A stretch of DNA of 64,000 nucleotides from NCBI GenBank assembly GCA_946807835.1, contig OX327703.1, positions 5,463,501 through 5,527,500 on the forward strand. The letters are read 5' to 3'. Of the stretch, positions 21,462 to 33,620 are shown in pieces (the first letter of the stretch is position 1; every line of letters begins with the position of its first letter). The notes below the pieces were generated by a model that saw only the letters and a list, made by a program, of their open reading frames with translations, was not told the origin of the DNA and did no database searches. A program made the position numbers and the translations under genes. The DNA is from Ailanthus altissimus. Its lineage: Eukaryota > Streptophyta > Magnoliopsida > Sapindales > Simaroubaceae.

Positions 21462-24231
21462 TGACTGGACCCGCCCCGAGACCCTCTACTGTAGATCCCA
21501 ACGGCCTTGTCAAGCACCCCGACGAAAGTTTCTCAAAATTTAACTGCATAAGTTGAGAAATTTCGCGAGGCGAACCCCTTTTTAGTTTTTACTATTATTA
21601 AGAAAATCTTGGAATATATATGAAAATGACTTCTTAAATTTTTTTTAAAAAGGGCAGAATTTTCCCTTTTTTTTTCTGAAAATCTAATACAAAACCTGTA
21701 AAGAAATTGTACTTCAATTTCAAACCTCTTCTTAATACTATCAAATAGAACCTTCTGTCCTTTTCAAAACCAAATCCAACTCAACTCAATGATTTCATTT
21801 TGAACATAAAATTGGCATACTAACAAAAAGTGAAACGATCATCATAATATCGAGACTTCTTCTTGTTTATAAAAAAAATATGTACAATACAAGCCTATAA
21901 CTACTATGCAAGAAAAAAAAAATTGCTACTTAGCATATTTACATTTACAAAAATGATCTTCAGATTTGGCCTACTAATCCGTAGTAAGAGAATCAGTAAC
22001 TTGTGTACCGAGACTTACACCTAGAAAAGGGGTTTAAAAAATATAAAACACAAAACGAGTGAGCTAAAGGAGTTCAGTGAGTGCATTTAATATTTTAAAT
22101 AAAATAAAATTTTACATAGATATTAAATTCTAAAAGACATGCATAAATCATGCTTTTAAAACTTGTATAAAGCTGTAAAATAGTTTTTAACTTCATATGC
22201 CAATGAAATCTTACCGAGCGGGTTTTATTTACATCTTCGAAAAATAATATCCAAAATCTGTAAGACATAATAATTAGCATGTACATATAAATGTCTAATA
22301 TGCGATCGATAAATAAAAAACTATTAAAGCCCTCGCTTGGCTATTTTCTTGCTAAACTGTACCAATGGTAACCCTAAAACTCTATACTCACACAGTGACT
22401 CAACTAGCACCACACACGTGAGTAGGTCACGGGGCATCTCAACTAGCAACACCCAATGTGACATCTCACTGGCTATGCAACGGAATCCTACATCACATAC
22501 ATATAGCAAGACAATACCCTGTATACATAGAGCGACTCACATGACTCAGCAACCCGACTACTCGGAGTTAGTGACACGCAACCAATGCTTGCCCATGTCT
22601 AATATACCAGTTGGGTCTTAAACCATCACTACCACTATAATCCGAGGGTACCAGTGGCATTTGAAACTAATGTAGTAGTTTTAAAATTGTTTCTTAAACC
22701 GAACATGTAAATGCATATCTATCGATATATATCAAAATTGTAAATCATGTTTATGCATTAAAAGCACATAAAATATACAATTTCAATATGCGGAAACATA
22801 TTAAACAAAAGATAAATAATTACAGATTTTTCACTTCCAACTACTCCGAGCTCAATTTGGCTCCGAATTTTTACTCCCGTTACCAGTCTTGATTTTCTTC
22901 ACCTACAGTCATAAATGACATTTAGAACCAATTCAAACGCTAGAATCTCATTTAAATACTAAACGCCCGAATCGGCATAAAAAGCTTAGATGGATACTAC
23001 TTTTCAATTTTCATTTACAAAGCCATTCAATCTTATCTAATTCACCATCCAACGCCTAGAAAATTGCTTAACACCCTTTAACTTTGGTTGGACATAATTG
23101 CCCTTCACCTTACCAAACGGACAATTATGTCATATTTTCTTCATTTTTTATTTTCCATCAACTATATACATTCAATTTACATAAGGCACCATTTATACAC
23201 AACAATTTAACCAAAATACAACTGAAGCCCTATAATCCCTTAAGTGGCCGAATTTTGCCCTACTCACCCAACGTATTTATTTTCTTAATTTATTATTCCA
23301 ATAGCATCAAAATCAAGCCAATTTCATTATAATACCCTAATTACAACCAATTGATGTTTCTACATTAAAGTCACCTAAAACCCTAATTCTTACCTTACTA
23401 GTTTCTTCAATTTGATGACTCCTTTAAGCTCCACACTTGAATTCAACTCAATTTAAATCAAGAATACACATAAGAAAATCCATTGAAGCAATCTTGAAAA
23501 TTCACACATACATCACTACGAAACAATGCTTTTTTTTACGTCTTTTCCTTGGATTTTCAGTAATTCAAGCTTCAATTGATCTTAAGAACTTGTGTTTGCC
23601 TTTATTTTGGCTTGATCAAGCATGAAAACCCATGAAATCACTTTGGGTTTTACTGTAGTAGCACCCCTTTAACCTTGGCTGAATTGTCTCTTTTTGTACC
23701 CAAAATGTCTTTGTTTTTAACTTAGCCACAATTCTACACACTTCCTCCTTATATAGTGCTCCTCAACTAAGTCCAATTTGCCCCTCAACTAAGTCAAAAT
23801 TTCTAAATTATCATTAGTTCAAAATGGAAGGATTTAATTGGTTCCTTTCTAACTATTTAGTTAGAATAGTCAAAGGAACTAACTAGACTTCCAACTTGAC
23901 AATCCATGAAATTATCTCTAATTAGTCCATTCTCTAACATATAGATTGTGTTTTTCAACAAAGGCTTGTTCCATGCATAACCCTTAAATGAAAATTCATG
24001 TAGTAAATTAAAATTTCCTTTTCCAAGCCAATAGAGAAAAATTCCAAAAATATTCTAGGGTTGTCCAACACTCCGACTGAGTGTGAAATTACCAAATTAA
24101 GTCGAATATCTCTCACATGCACCATAAAAAAATATTTTTAATAGGGTTAGAATCGGGTAACCATACGGTGTCTTTATTACTCTATGTCTAAATCTAGGTA
24201 CCAATACTACAAATAGAGATTGGATATTACA
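21462..24231 (-). mobile_element. Chromovirus solo LTR, copy 2, with target duplication
   Basis: Complete LTR of 2770 bp; on the minus strand it starts TGTAATATCC and ends GGTCCAGTCA. It is flanked by GCATA on both sides and has no internal region, so it is a solo LTR formed by LTR-LTR recombination. It split the RNase H end of Copia unit A. The R/U5 end has a conserved GAGACCCTCTACTGTAG block shared with the copy at 35795. No protein is encoded. Confidence 0.92.
23749..23756 (-). promoter_or_regulatory. TATA box of chromovirus LTR copy 2
   Basis: TTATATAG before TGCTCCTC, at the same relative place as the TATA boxes of copies 1 and 3. It is one of the more degraded versions. Confidence 0.4.
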
Positions 24232-24332
24232 GCATACTCGCTCATTAAGGCCTTAACTCCTAGGGTGTTTGAGAAATACATGGAGTTAATGGGTAATATA
24301 TAATTGAGAATGACATTAAAGCAAGTGAGAGT
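24232..24332 (+). pseudogene. Copia unit A, 3' end of pol and polypurine tract
   Basis: It starts with the second GCATA copy and continues the Copia reading (TKALTPRVFEKYMELMG region, frame broken). It ends in GCAAGTGAGAGT, the Copia polypurine tract, immediately before the LTR start TGTTAG at 24333. The same tract is GCAAGTGGGAGA at 51602. Confidence 0.75.
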
Positions 24333-26163
24333 TGTTAGAAATGATGCTTATGTACCATTCTAATTTTGTATGATTAATAATTTTTAAATATTTATACAAA
24401 GAGAATTTTAATAAATCATTAATTATTAATAATTTGGTACTTAGCTTGTTACTTTTTAGTCATTGTAGTTTAGATTTGATCTAATAGAGTTAGGCCAGAG
24501 CTAAGAATTATCATTCTAAGGGTTAAAACCTTGTTTGAAATAGGACAAAGACTTGGGAATATATTAGTAATGACATAATTTTAAAGAGTTGCAAACGGTG
24601 CTAAGAAATATCATTATGCGATATGTTTTCAAAAATATCATTCATGATATATAGTTATTGACACTGATTAATTGGTATACCTCCTAGATCAATGCATACA
24701 TATATCTAGATTATCCAGACAGTTAGTCTTAGCAGATTGTAGGTTTAGTGGAAGCTTGTATAGGCATGCCGGTATCTAGTGAGTACTAGGTACTGAACAG
24801 ACTCACAAGGACCTTTAATAGACATCCTATAGAGTCATCAATAGAGGGTCTTCTCGAGTTAAGTAATATTTGTAGTCCTTTGGATAGAGCAATACGGTGG
24901 GCTTATGAGTGATCCAATATGTGTTGATTTAATATATATGACCTCAAGGTATCGTTGGGTATAGTTCGATGCTCATAGAATCCAGAGTGTGTAGATATGG
25001 GGTCTGTCAACTTATATTGGTGAGTTGTATATCTTGATGCTCTAAGATTGTATTTGAGAAAGTCTTGTGGCCATAAGCAGAAACCCTTAAAGAGAGTTTT
25101 TCGTAGGGTTAAACAATATTACAAAGGAGTTTGTAGATATTATTTACAAAAATATAAATCTGGAGATAAGTTCACGGTCGAGCATATAGAGATTTGACAG
25201 TGATAATCTATATCTCCACTCTTCTAGGATATAGGTGACGAAGGAATTATACGTATATGGTTGACCAGAACTTGTATGGTTCAACGTTTTATTTTATAAT
25301 ATCTATAACGTGTGTGTAATGCATCATTCATGGACTTGCAAATTTGTTCCATATGACAAACGAGTGTGAAACTAGGGAGTCTCATAATAAGAAGTGTACA
25401 TATTAAATATTAGGGTAGTGGAATGGACCAAACAGTTTAATCCATAAAACTTTTGGAAAATGGATTTTGTTTTAGGATCTCTGGAGAAGGACAAGTTTTA
25501 AGGTTTTAATGTTAGGCCTATTATTTAATTGGTTAACAATTTTTGTTAACCAATTGAGGTTTAACAAATGGCATAATGCATGGCCATTTGTTTGACAAGT
25601 GGCATTTGCATGCAAATGAATGCTTAGCAAATGGCAAGGTATATGGATAGATGGCCTTTATGCATGGATCAATTGATGACACTTGGCTTGTGCATGCTTT
25701 GAATGGCTAACAAGTGTCAAGTTGTAAATAAATAAAAATAAATGAAATGGTTTTATTTATTGTAAGTGTTATGCATGAATCGGTCAAGAGGGAAAGACTT
25801 TGAAAATGTTATACGTTAGTCCCTAAACTTATATTTGGCCAAAATTGAGAGAAAGCTCAAGTGTTAAGCAATCTGAACCTATTGGAAATCATGTTTATGC
25901 TACCATTCTAGCTCATACGTTCTTACTAACATTGAGGACTAGAATCTTTGTGAGATAGCTTTGGTGCGAGCTCCAAAATCTTAATTCTTCACCAAATCAT
26001 CTTCAAGGGTGAGTTTCTAAAACTCTTAGTATAATTAACTTAAGTTCAATATGTGTTTGTTTAATCGGAAATTAGATTTTGATTCTGTACATTGTATGTA
26101 TGACATGCATTATTTGATTCAACAAACACTTTATCACATGCATGCACTTAGTAAGCACACCAA
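24333..26163 (+). mobile_element. Family K Copia LTR 2 (shared between units A and B)
   Basis: It starts TGTTAGAAATGATG after the polypurine tract and is the most complete family K LTR, about 1.83 kb. It is the 3' LTR of unit A, and Copia pol of unit B follows within a few bases of its end, so it also occupies the 5' LTR place of B. A perfect hairpin lies at 25527-25555, followed by ATGCATG-rich text to about 25710. The right end is approximate. Confidence 0.8.
25527..25555. repeat. Perfect 13-bp inverted repeat in Copia LTR 2
   Basis: AATTGGTTAACAA, three T, TTGTTAACCAATT. Transcripts reading through the LTR would form a strong hairpin. Confidence 0.9.
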
Positions 26164-26468
26164 CAACAGTGAGAATTGTACAAAGGTTGTACTTGATAAA
26201 GTTAATGGACATATTAATAAACTGGTGATGGAACCTAAGGTTTAACCGAGTGAGATACCTTTGACACACCCTCTCCGTAGGTCGAAAAGGATCTTGAGGC
26301 CACTTATAAGATATGGCTTGATGCCTAAAGGTGTCGTCGATGTTTTCTTAGTTAAAGAAAATGATCCTTTGACTTATAGAGAAGCAATGTTGGGCATCGA
26401 TTTGAGCAAGTAGCAAGACGCCACAAAATCTGAGATTAATTCTATTAATGATAATCAAGTTTGAGACT
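26164..26468 (+). pseudogene. Copia unit B, integrase end and start of RT
   Basis: The frame gives LDKVNGHINKLVMEPKV, then SEIPLTHPLRRSKRILRPLI and LTYREAMLGIDLSK, homologous to unit A at 19880-20110. The entire leader, gag, protease and most of integrase are missing between LTR 2 and this point, an internal deletion of roughly 3.5 kb compared with unit A. It is then cut by a Tat LTR. Confidence 0.8.
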
Positions 26469-27901
26469 TGATGCTGTATAAATTCTTACACGAATATACG
26501 TAAGTGTACGTATCGTATCAAGTAGTATAATGATATAAAACAAATATCATTCCCATAGAGACTTCTATAATCTAATCTTTTTATCATTATTAAAATTAAT
26601 CCTACTTAACTTTTCTTCAAACAAAACTTAGAATTAAGTAACATAATTTATCTAACCATTCTGAAATTACTCTAAGTTCAAGCAATACACAAGTAAAATA
26701 TGAATTCACCAAGTTTAAGGAAACCTATGGTTACAACTTATCCTCTAATGCTTTATTGAACCTATTATTCTCTCATTTAATCCCTCAATAATGAACAATT
26801 GGCTAGAACTCTCATATCGTTATAATTGTTTGTCGATGGTCAAATAACTATATTTCATCCTAACAATTACCTATATGTCTATGGTAATCAAAATATAATT
26901 AAACTCATTAAAAATATGTTTATCAATGCCATATATAGCAAATAAATATATTTTTATCCTATATAAAACTAATAGTTGTTATCCTATAATCATATATCAA
27001 ACTATCTTGGGCTAAACATATAAATCCCTCTGTCGAGATCATTATGGTTCCTCAAACTATCAATATACTGACCAGATATAAAAGAAGCATTAAGCATAAG
27101 ATAGAATGAACAATTCTTCTTTTTTGAGTCTATAAAACAAGACATAATAAAGTTCAACTATATATTGGGTTCAAAAGTTATACCCTTGATAAATAAAGTT
27201 AGTTTATGTTGATTTGAGAGTACTAAAAAAAATATTAAAAGACATATTTAACAAGGCCACAAAAATAAGAGAAATAAAAGAAATTAAACAATGTGGATGC
27301 CTTGAACTGCTTCTTTCTCTCTTTTTCTTTGCTACATAATTCTAGTTCTTCAATATTCAGTTTGCTTTGATCTTTCTTGTTCTTTGCTTTTGTGTTCACT
27401 CTTTCTTGTGTGTTGTTTTAGCTTCTAAAGAAGTCTTTTATAGGCTTTCATAACCTCAGAGGTCGACTGCTTCAAATCCGAGATGAATTTGGTGTCCAGA
27501 AATTATCTTTTTTTATTTAGTTATATGGGCATTGGGCTTTGGTTTTTACGTGTCATAATAATAGTCAACTCTCTGCTTTAGACTTTATGATGCTAATGCT
27601 CGGGCATCGCGACTTTAAGACCTTTGAATTGGCCTAAGAATTGCTACTTGAGCACTGTGGTGGTGAGTGTGGAGTACCACAGCGCTGCAATATTTGTTTT
27701 GGGCGCTGTAGTGCTAGTTGAGGAGCACTACGGTGCCAGGTCTTTTTCTTTATTTTGTTCTATTTTTTGTCCAATTCCCTAAATATTCATGTTATGGGAT
27801 AGAAAACCTATATTTCAACAATAAGCTCAATAAATAGCTAAATATTCAATTATTTAAAGCAAAATCTATGTTTGAGTTTCTTGAAGGAAATGTGCTTATC
27901 A
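26469..27901 (-). mobile_element. Tat-type solo LTR, minus strand
   Basis: On the minus strand it starts TGATAAGCACA (27901) and ends ACAGCATCA (26469), 1433 bp. It shares order with the LTRs at 227 and 52152, including the reverse complement of the 'ccatcgacagagg' region and a GCGCTG-type cluster at 27650-27745. Flanking bases AGACT and ATTTT do not match, and about 40-50 bp of Copia sequence is missing at the site, so insertion was followed by deletion or the target copies decayed. Confidence 0.8.
27435..27443 (-). promoter_or_regulatory. TATA box of the minus-strand Tat LTR
   Basis: On the minus strand it reads CTATAAAAG, downstream of the GC-rich cluster, in the same order as in the 52 kb copy. 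Confidence 0.5.
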
Positions 27902-28781
27902 ATTTTACATAAGTTTATAGTGGAAAGCATAGGCCCAATGGAAAGGTGAAAATCTTCAAAGCTCAACTAGTAGCTAAAAGATATACTCAGAAATCTGGAC
28001 TAGATTATGAGGAAACCTTTTCGCTAATAGCCATGTTAAAATCAATTCGAATTTTATTGGCCATTGTCGCACAATATGATTATGAAATCCAACAGATGGA
28101 TGTAAAGATCACTTTTCATAATGGAAATCTCAAAGAGGAGATATACATGGAATAGCCCGAAGGTTTTACATCTAATGAGAGTTCCTAATTTGGATTGCAG
28201 ACTAAAAAAGTCCATTTATAGGCTTAAATAGGCTTCCCAAAGCTAGAATCTTCGTTTTGACGATGTAATTAGTGTGCTTGATTTTATAAAAAAATGAAGA
28301 AGAAGTATGTGTGTGTGTGTGTATAAAAAGAGAAGTAAGAGCATGATTATTTTTTTGGTGCTTTACGTGGATTACATACTCATTATCAGAAACAATATTG
28401 GTATGCTGCAATTAGTCAATATTTATTTGAGTAAGAATTTCTCTATAAAGGATATGGGAGAGGCATCCTTTATACTGAGCATAACATTTTATAGAAATAG
28501 AGCTAATAAGCTAATTAAACTTTCTCAATCCTCGTACATAAATAGTATTTTAGAAAGTTATAACTTCAATAACTATAAAATAATTAATGTACCTTTTAGA
28601 TATGGGCATTCATCTTTCTAAGATGATATGTCTATAAAAGAAAGATGAAAGAGTTAGAATGTTTAATATACCTTATGCATTAATTGTTGGTAGCACAATG
28701 TATGCCATATTATGTACAAGACATGACATCAGTATGCCTATAAGTATTATAAGACGTTATCAGTTTGATCTAGGTAATGAC
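27902..28781 (+). pseudogene. Copia unit B reverse transcriptase
   Basis: RT continues after the Tat LTR: KIFKAQLVAKRYTQKSGLDY, FSLIAMLKSIRILLAIVAQY and YEIQQMDVKITFHNGNLKEE with the first catalytic Asp. The active-site box is YVDY at 28364-28375, where YVDD is required, so a catalytic Asp is lost. The IKDMGEASFILSITFYRNRA block follows, and homology stops at 28781 within the RNase H part, where a Tat LTR fragment begins. A TG repeat (28308-28322) sits in the frame. Confidence 0.85.
28308..28322. repeat. TG dinucleotide repeat
   Basis: Seven and a half TG units inside the decayed RT of Copia unit B, likely expanded after the element lost function. Confidence 0.8.
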
Positions 28782-29028
28782 TTGATAAGTGTAAAATAGA
28801 TATAAGCTATTGCCTAATTTTAGCCTTAATTATTGCCTTTTTTGGGTAGTTGTAGTCTATTTATGCATACTTGTGTTAAAATTGCAGGACAAGTATTTGA
28901 GAAAGCTAAATGTAGAGAAAAGCAGTAAAATGAGACTAAAGAGCAAATAATAAGAGATTAATTGCAAAAAAAGAGCAAACACAACTACACCAGTGAAGAA
29001 AATATGCTAGCATTCATCTATACAGTTC
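28782..29028 (+). mobile_element. Tat-type LTR fragment (5' end)
   Basis: It begins TTGATAAGTG, the Tat LTR start, and follows that LTR's early layout for about 250 bp. It is cut at 29029, where a family K LTR starts. Another Tat-like GC cluster (GTGCTGTGGCGCTG) appears at 30251-30264, so the rest of this LTR may lie beyond the Copia LTR. Confidence 0.6.
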
Positions 29029-30230
29029 TATTAGAGCTGGTGTTTATGTGTCATTCCAACATTGTATAAATATTAATTGTTTAATATTTATACAATAAAT
29101 ATTTTGAATGAAATTGTTAATATTAAACATATAGGGTACAATGCTTGTACCCTATATGTTTGGTCTAAAAGGAGTTCAAATTTGGTCTAAAAGAGTTTAG
29201 ATTAGTGTCAAGAGTTAGCAATGTTGAGGGTTATAAATGGTAAGAGTTAGTATGTTATGAGAATCAGCGATATCTAAGGAGTTAGTGCTTTGTTTAAAAT
29301 AGGACAAAGACCTGAGAGTATACTGGTAATGACATAGTTACAAAGAGTTGCAGTAGGTGCTAGGAAATGTCATTATGCAAGTATGTTCTCAAACGCTATG
29401 TTTCTGGTCTATTTTCATCGATGCTGGTCTATTGGTGAATCCCTTTATATAGTTTAGTCTATGTCTATATCGGTATGGTACAAATAATTATTCTTAACTG
29501 ACCATAAGCTTAGCGGAAGCTTGTATAGGCACTTGAGTATTCAGTCAGGAATAAATACTAAACAGACTCATGAGGACCCCAATAGACATCCAATGAATCT
29601 GTCAATAGCAAGTTCTCTTGAGTTGAGTAGTATTCATGGTCCTTTTACCTGAGCACCATAATGGGCTTATGAGTGATCCACCATACTTTGGTTCCACGGA
29701 TGTTAGAGACTTTCATGGTCTGATCGCTACATCTCATTGTGTATGGTTCGATGCTCTTGGAGTCCGATGTGCGTAGATGTGATATTCATCAGCTTACATA
29801 CGTAAGTTGTATATCCTGATGCTCTAAAAACTGTATTTTAGGAAGTCTTTTAGAAAAAGCATAAACCTCAAAAAAGCATTTTTGATAGGGTTAACAATAT
29901 CCTAAAGGAGTTTGCAGATATAGTTTTACGAAAATACAAATCTAGAGATAAGTTCACAGTTAAGCGCATAGAGATTTAATGATTATAATCTATATCTCTA
30001 CTCTTTCGGGATATAGGTGATGGAAGAATTATACGTATACGTTCTGACCTCAACTTGTATTGTCTAATGCACTAATTTGTAATATTTGTGATGTGTGCGT
30101 GGGGCATCAATCATGGACTCAAGGAATAGTTTCATTTGACGAATTGGCGTAGACCTAAGGAGTCCCACAATATAAAGTGTACTCATTGTATATTGGGGTA
30201 GTGATTAGCACCACAACATTGTAGGCTTTG
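29029..30230 (+). mobile_element. Family K Copia LTR 3 (incomplete)
   Basis: It starts TATTAGAGCTGGTG (TGTTAG in LTR 6 with a G-to-A change) and follows LTR 4 closely to about 30215. The last third found in LTR 2 and LTR 6 is missing. GC-rich text at 30230-30300 does not belong to this LTR. Confidence 0.75.
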
Positions 30231-31250
30231 CCTACATCATTCAAGGGTTAGTGCTGTGGCGCTGATGGCTCTACCTGCAGTGCTGGTAGCCCAGTTCTAC
30301 GGCATTGACATTGTTTACTCAGAAATTATTTTTTAAATTGTTTAAAAACTAATTTATGCATGTGAGGGTTTATGAGATGCAATAATAACAGTCATTAGTC
30401 TGCATTAAAAATGGAGAACTTTTTTTTCCTGTACTGGTAACCACAATTGGAGCCTTACTAGTAAGGGTTAGTTGTGTTTACATATAAATGAATGGTTAAT
30501 TGAGAATCATCTCTTTATGAAATGAGACACAATATTTATCTCTTAATTAGATTGAATTGTATTACATTATGAGATAGTATTGTACAATAGTCCATCTTGT
30601 CAATACGGTGTTAGATGGGTCACATCAATCTTTTTTTAATATTGCTACAACGTGAGGGATTTGGTCGGTGTGACTCAAACTATGTCAATTAAACATAATA
30701 TGTGATAAATATTTGCGAACGTATTGCTTAATATTGCTATAGCGTAAGGATAATGCAATTAATAAGTATTGTCTACTTATTGGGCTTACAAAGGCTAATA
30801 TTGTTATAATGTAAGGTTGGAGTAAAATGCCAATAGGGTCAATTTCTCACTGTATAGTTCAAATAGTTTAAACTATCATTATCTTATTTGAGAGATTAAA
30901 AGAATTAAGTAAAGCAATGGGATGACATTTTGATTAAAAGATGTATAATAGTTATACCCATGATCTAAAGCGTTTTAATTAATGATTAGAAATGTTTTGC
31001 TACACATATCCTTATTTGTCTTATAGAGATAAGATACTTATCTTATAGAGACCAGATAAGTATGAGCAATCCGTTAGTACACTTGATCTAGGCACCTCAA
31101 CTATAGGGTACTAAGAAATATTTAACTTGCTTATGAATCTGTGAATTATTCTAGATTCCAAAAAAGTTTAAATATATCGATGATTAAGAGATAATAAGAG
31201 AAGTTTATGATAACATCTCTTTAAAAAAGGTAGAAATTGATCCAAAATGG
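30231..31250 (+). other. Leader of Copia internal region C, with a GC-rich cluster at its start
   Basis: 30240-30300 has GCGCTG/GCAGTGCTGG motifs like those of Tat LTRs. From about 30400 the text aligns by eye with the leader of unit A (17380-18240), including a shared ATTGTACAATAGTCC/TGCTATGCATGG context and AAAGCGTTTTAAT. No coding frame is intact. Confidence 0.5.
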
Positions 31251-31480
31251 ATTAAGAATAATTTGAGAGTCAAATCATATATCCTGGCCTTAATGTCTAA
31301 TGATCTTCAGTGAAAACATGTACATGAGATGTGCAAGTAGTATAGTCCCCGTCTAAAAATTATTAGATATTTCAAACCACAGATAGAGAATAGTCATAAT
31401 GAAAAATGTTTCCACTGTGATAACATTTGAAATATTAAGCATTACTGTTCAAGGTACCTTGACTAAGAATAGGTAGACCC
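31251..31480 (+). pseudogene. gag: Copia unit C gag C-terminus with zinc knuckle
   Basis: The block NEKCFHCDNI, stop, NIKHYCSRYL corresponds to CFHCGKDGHWKRNCKEYL of related gag proteins. Both first Cys and the last Cys remain; the His position became a stop-containing segment. Placement directly before protease homology matches unit A. Confidence 0.7.
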
Positions 31481-31925
31481 CTTAGATATCTGTTTACCAA
31501 ACATTAACATTTTATTAGCATATTATGCTAGAAGTGTAGAGGTATGAGATACTGCCTGTCCTTCTCACATCTGTTAGCTATTGCATGATTTGAGAAATGC
31601 TATAAAGCTTTGGAATAAGAAGTACAACTTCGGATAGGAAATAGAGATTTCCTAAACATAGTAGTTGTTAGGACTTTTATGTCACTTCTTCATTCTAGCA
31701 GAAGCATTATATTGTATAATTGTAATTTTGTGCTAAATATTATTAGGCGAATCATATCACTCCCTATAATAGATAAAGAAGGTTATCATAAGTACATTAG
31801 AAATAGTTCCTCATGTTTATGTGACAATGATAATGTTTTGCTAACTGAGTGTCAGTTAATAAATAGTTGTTATATCTTAAATACAACAAAAAAATGTTTT
31901 AAATGTCTTGGTAAATAGAATAAAT
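31481..31925 (+). pseudogene. Copia unit C protease remnant
   Basis: Shows DTACPSHI (family ...GCGSHI), LLHDLRNAIK, then the short open frame 31679-31918 with a shadow of the 'ILYNCNFVLNIIRRIISLP' block of the protease tail. The catalytic DSG/DTG motif survives only as DTA. Frame is broken at least three times. Confidence 0.6.
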
Positions 31926-31939
31926 AGTAGTTTGAGAAC

Positions 31940-32930
31940 TTTAAAAAACAAATGATAGTGGCATATAAGATTAGGTCATATAATCGTGAAACGACTATCC
32001 CGTCTGGTTAAAGATTGTCAAATACGTGATCTAACTATAGAACCTTGACCAATTTATGAATTCTGAATTTAAAGGAAAATTACCAAATCCTTGTGCAGGT
32101 GTTGGACACCGAGCTACTGATTTATTGGAACTGGTACATAGTGATGTATTTAGTTTAATGAATCATACTGCCATAGGTGGATTTCAATACTTCATTGTCT
32201 TTAGAGTGATTTATCACGATACAGATATGTATTTTTGAGAAACACAGGTCGGAAATGTTTAAAGTGTTCTAAAGGTTTTGACTAGAAAGTATAGAAACAA
32301 ACCCTTATGTATATTTAATGCCTTTAATTAGATCGAGGCAGTTTATACATAAGCAGTAAATTCACAGATTATTTAAAGGAGAATGTGATTCTCGTTTAAT
32401 ATAGTCCTCTAGATACTCCTCAGCACAAAGGTATTTTCGAAATAATGAATTATACTTTATTAGATACGGTCCGATTGATGTTGAGCTTCATTAATCTTCT
32501 AGAATATCTATAGGATTATGCTTTAGAATCTGCTGCTCACTTATTAAACACAGGTCCATAAAAAACTGATCCTTTTACTTTATATGAGATATATAATAAA
32601 AGGGAACTGAGTATTAAGTACGTTGAGGCTTGGGGTTTTTTTTATTTGCATAAGAGTTATGCAATAATATAAACTTGCACCCAATGGGTACAAGTATCAA
32701 TTTATTGGGTATCCCAAGCATTCTATAAGATGCATATTCTATGTTTAAGGGAACAAAATGTGTTCATTGCTCGTAATGCCACCTCATAGGAGAAATTATT
32801 TCTTATGGATTGCAAGGATTGTAGTAGGATTTAACTTGATAAAGTTAATCAGAATCTATACGAATCGATGATGGAATTTTAAGTTCAATTGAGTGAAATT
32901 ATCTTTAACACACTCTCCTTATAAGTTAGA
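31940..32930 (+). pseudogene. Copia unit C integrase
   Basis: HIRLGHIIVKRLSRLVKD matches the pre-integrase block. The frame 32056-32238 gives GHRATDLLELVHSDVFSLM with the first catalytic Asp kept (HSDV), then NHTAIGGFQYFIVF. Downstream blocks correspond to unit A 19370-19900 (TLLDTVRLMLSFINLLEYL-like, KYQFIGYPKHSI-like). Stops every 20-40 residues. Confidence 0.78.
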
Positions 32931-33620
32931 AAGGATATCAAGGCCACAATTTAGGTATGTCTAATACCTGAAGGTGCCCTTGGTGGTTTTTTAGTTAAAG
33001 AGAAAGATCCTTTTACTTATAGAGAGGTGATGTTTGACATCGATTTAGGAAAATGGTATGATGCTAAAAAATTTGAAATTGACTTTTTGCATAATAATCA
33101 AGTCTGAGACTTGGTTGTGCTTCCTGTAGGAATATTCCTATTAGTCATAAATCAGTTTACATGGTGGAAGCATGGGCCTTATATGAAGGTAGAGACCTTC
33201 AAGACTCGACTAATGATCAAAGGTTACATTTAGAGATCTAGGATCGCTAATGAGGAAATCTTTTTTACAGTAACTATGCTGAAGACAATTCAAATTTTGT
33301 TGGCTATTGTCGTTTATTAAGATTTTGAGGCCTGACCAATGGATGTTAAGATGATGTGTTCAGAATGTATATCTCGAGCAAGAGATATGTATGGAATATC
33401 CTAAAATTTTTGTATCCATCTTAACTTCTAATCTAGTGTGCAAATTGAAGAAGTCCATTTGTGGATTTAAGCAGTTTTTTCGAAGCTGGAATCTTCATTT
33501 TGATAAGAAACTTAGCAAGTCTAGTTTCATCTGGAATGTAGAGAAAGCATGTGTATTCAAAAAAGGCAGTAGAAGCATGATTATCTTTCTAGTTCTTAAT
33601 TAGCTAAGAGTTATCTAAGT
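32931..33620 (+). pseudogene. Copia unit C reverse transcriptase, active site deleted
   Basis: The RT frame includes FTYREVMFDIDLGKWYDAKK, then broken copies of the FKxRL and QILLAIVVY blocks. An open frame 33391-33603 gives LTSNLVCKLKKSICGFKQFF, then ACVFKKGSRSMIIFLVLN. There the text jumps directly to LRVI-like sequence: the segment that carries YVDD in unit A (20641) and FIDD in unit D is absent, a deletion of about 60 bp at 33600. Confidence 0.82.

Noticed and set aside
26464..27906. Target duplication for the minus-strand Tat LTR
   Set aside because: The five bases on each side (AGACT and ATTTT) do not match and Copia sequence is missing at the site, so no duplication is claimed.
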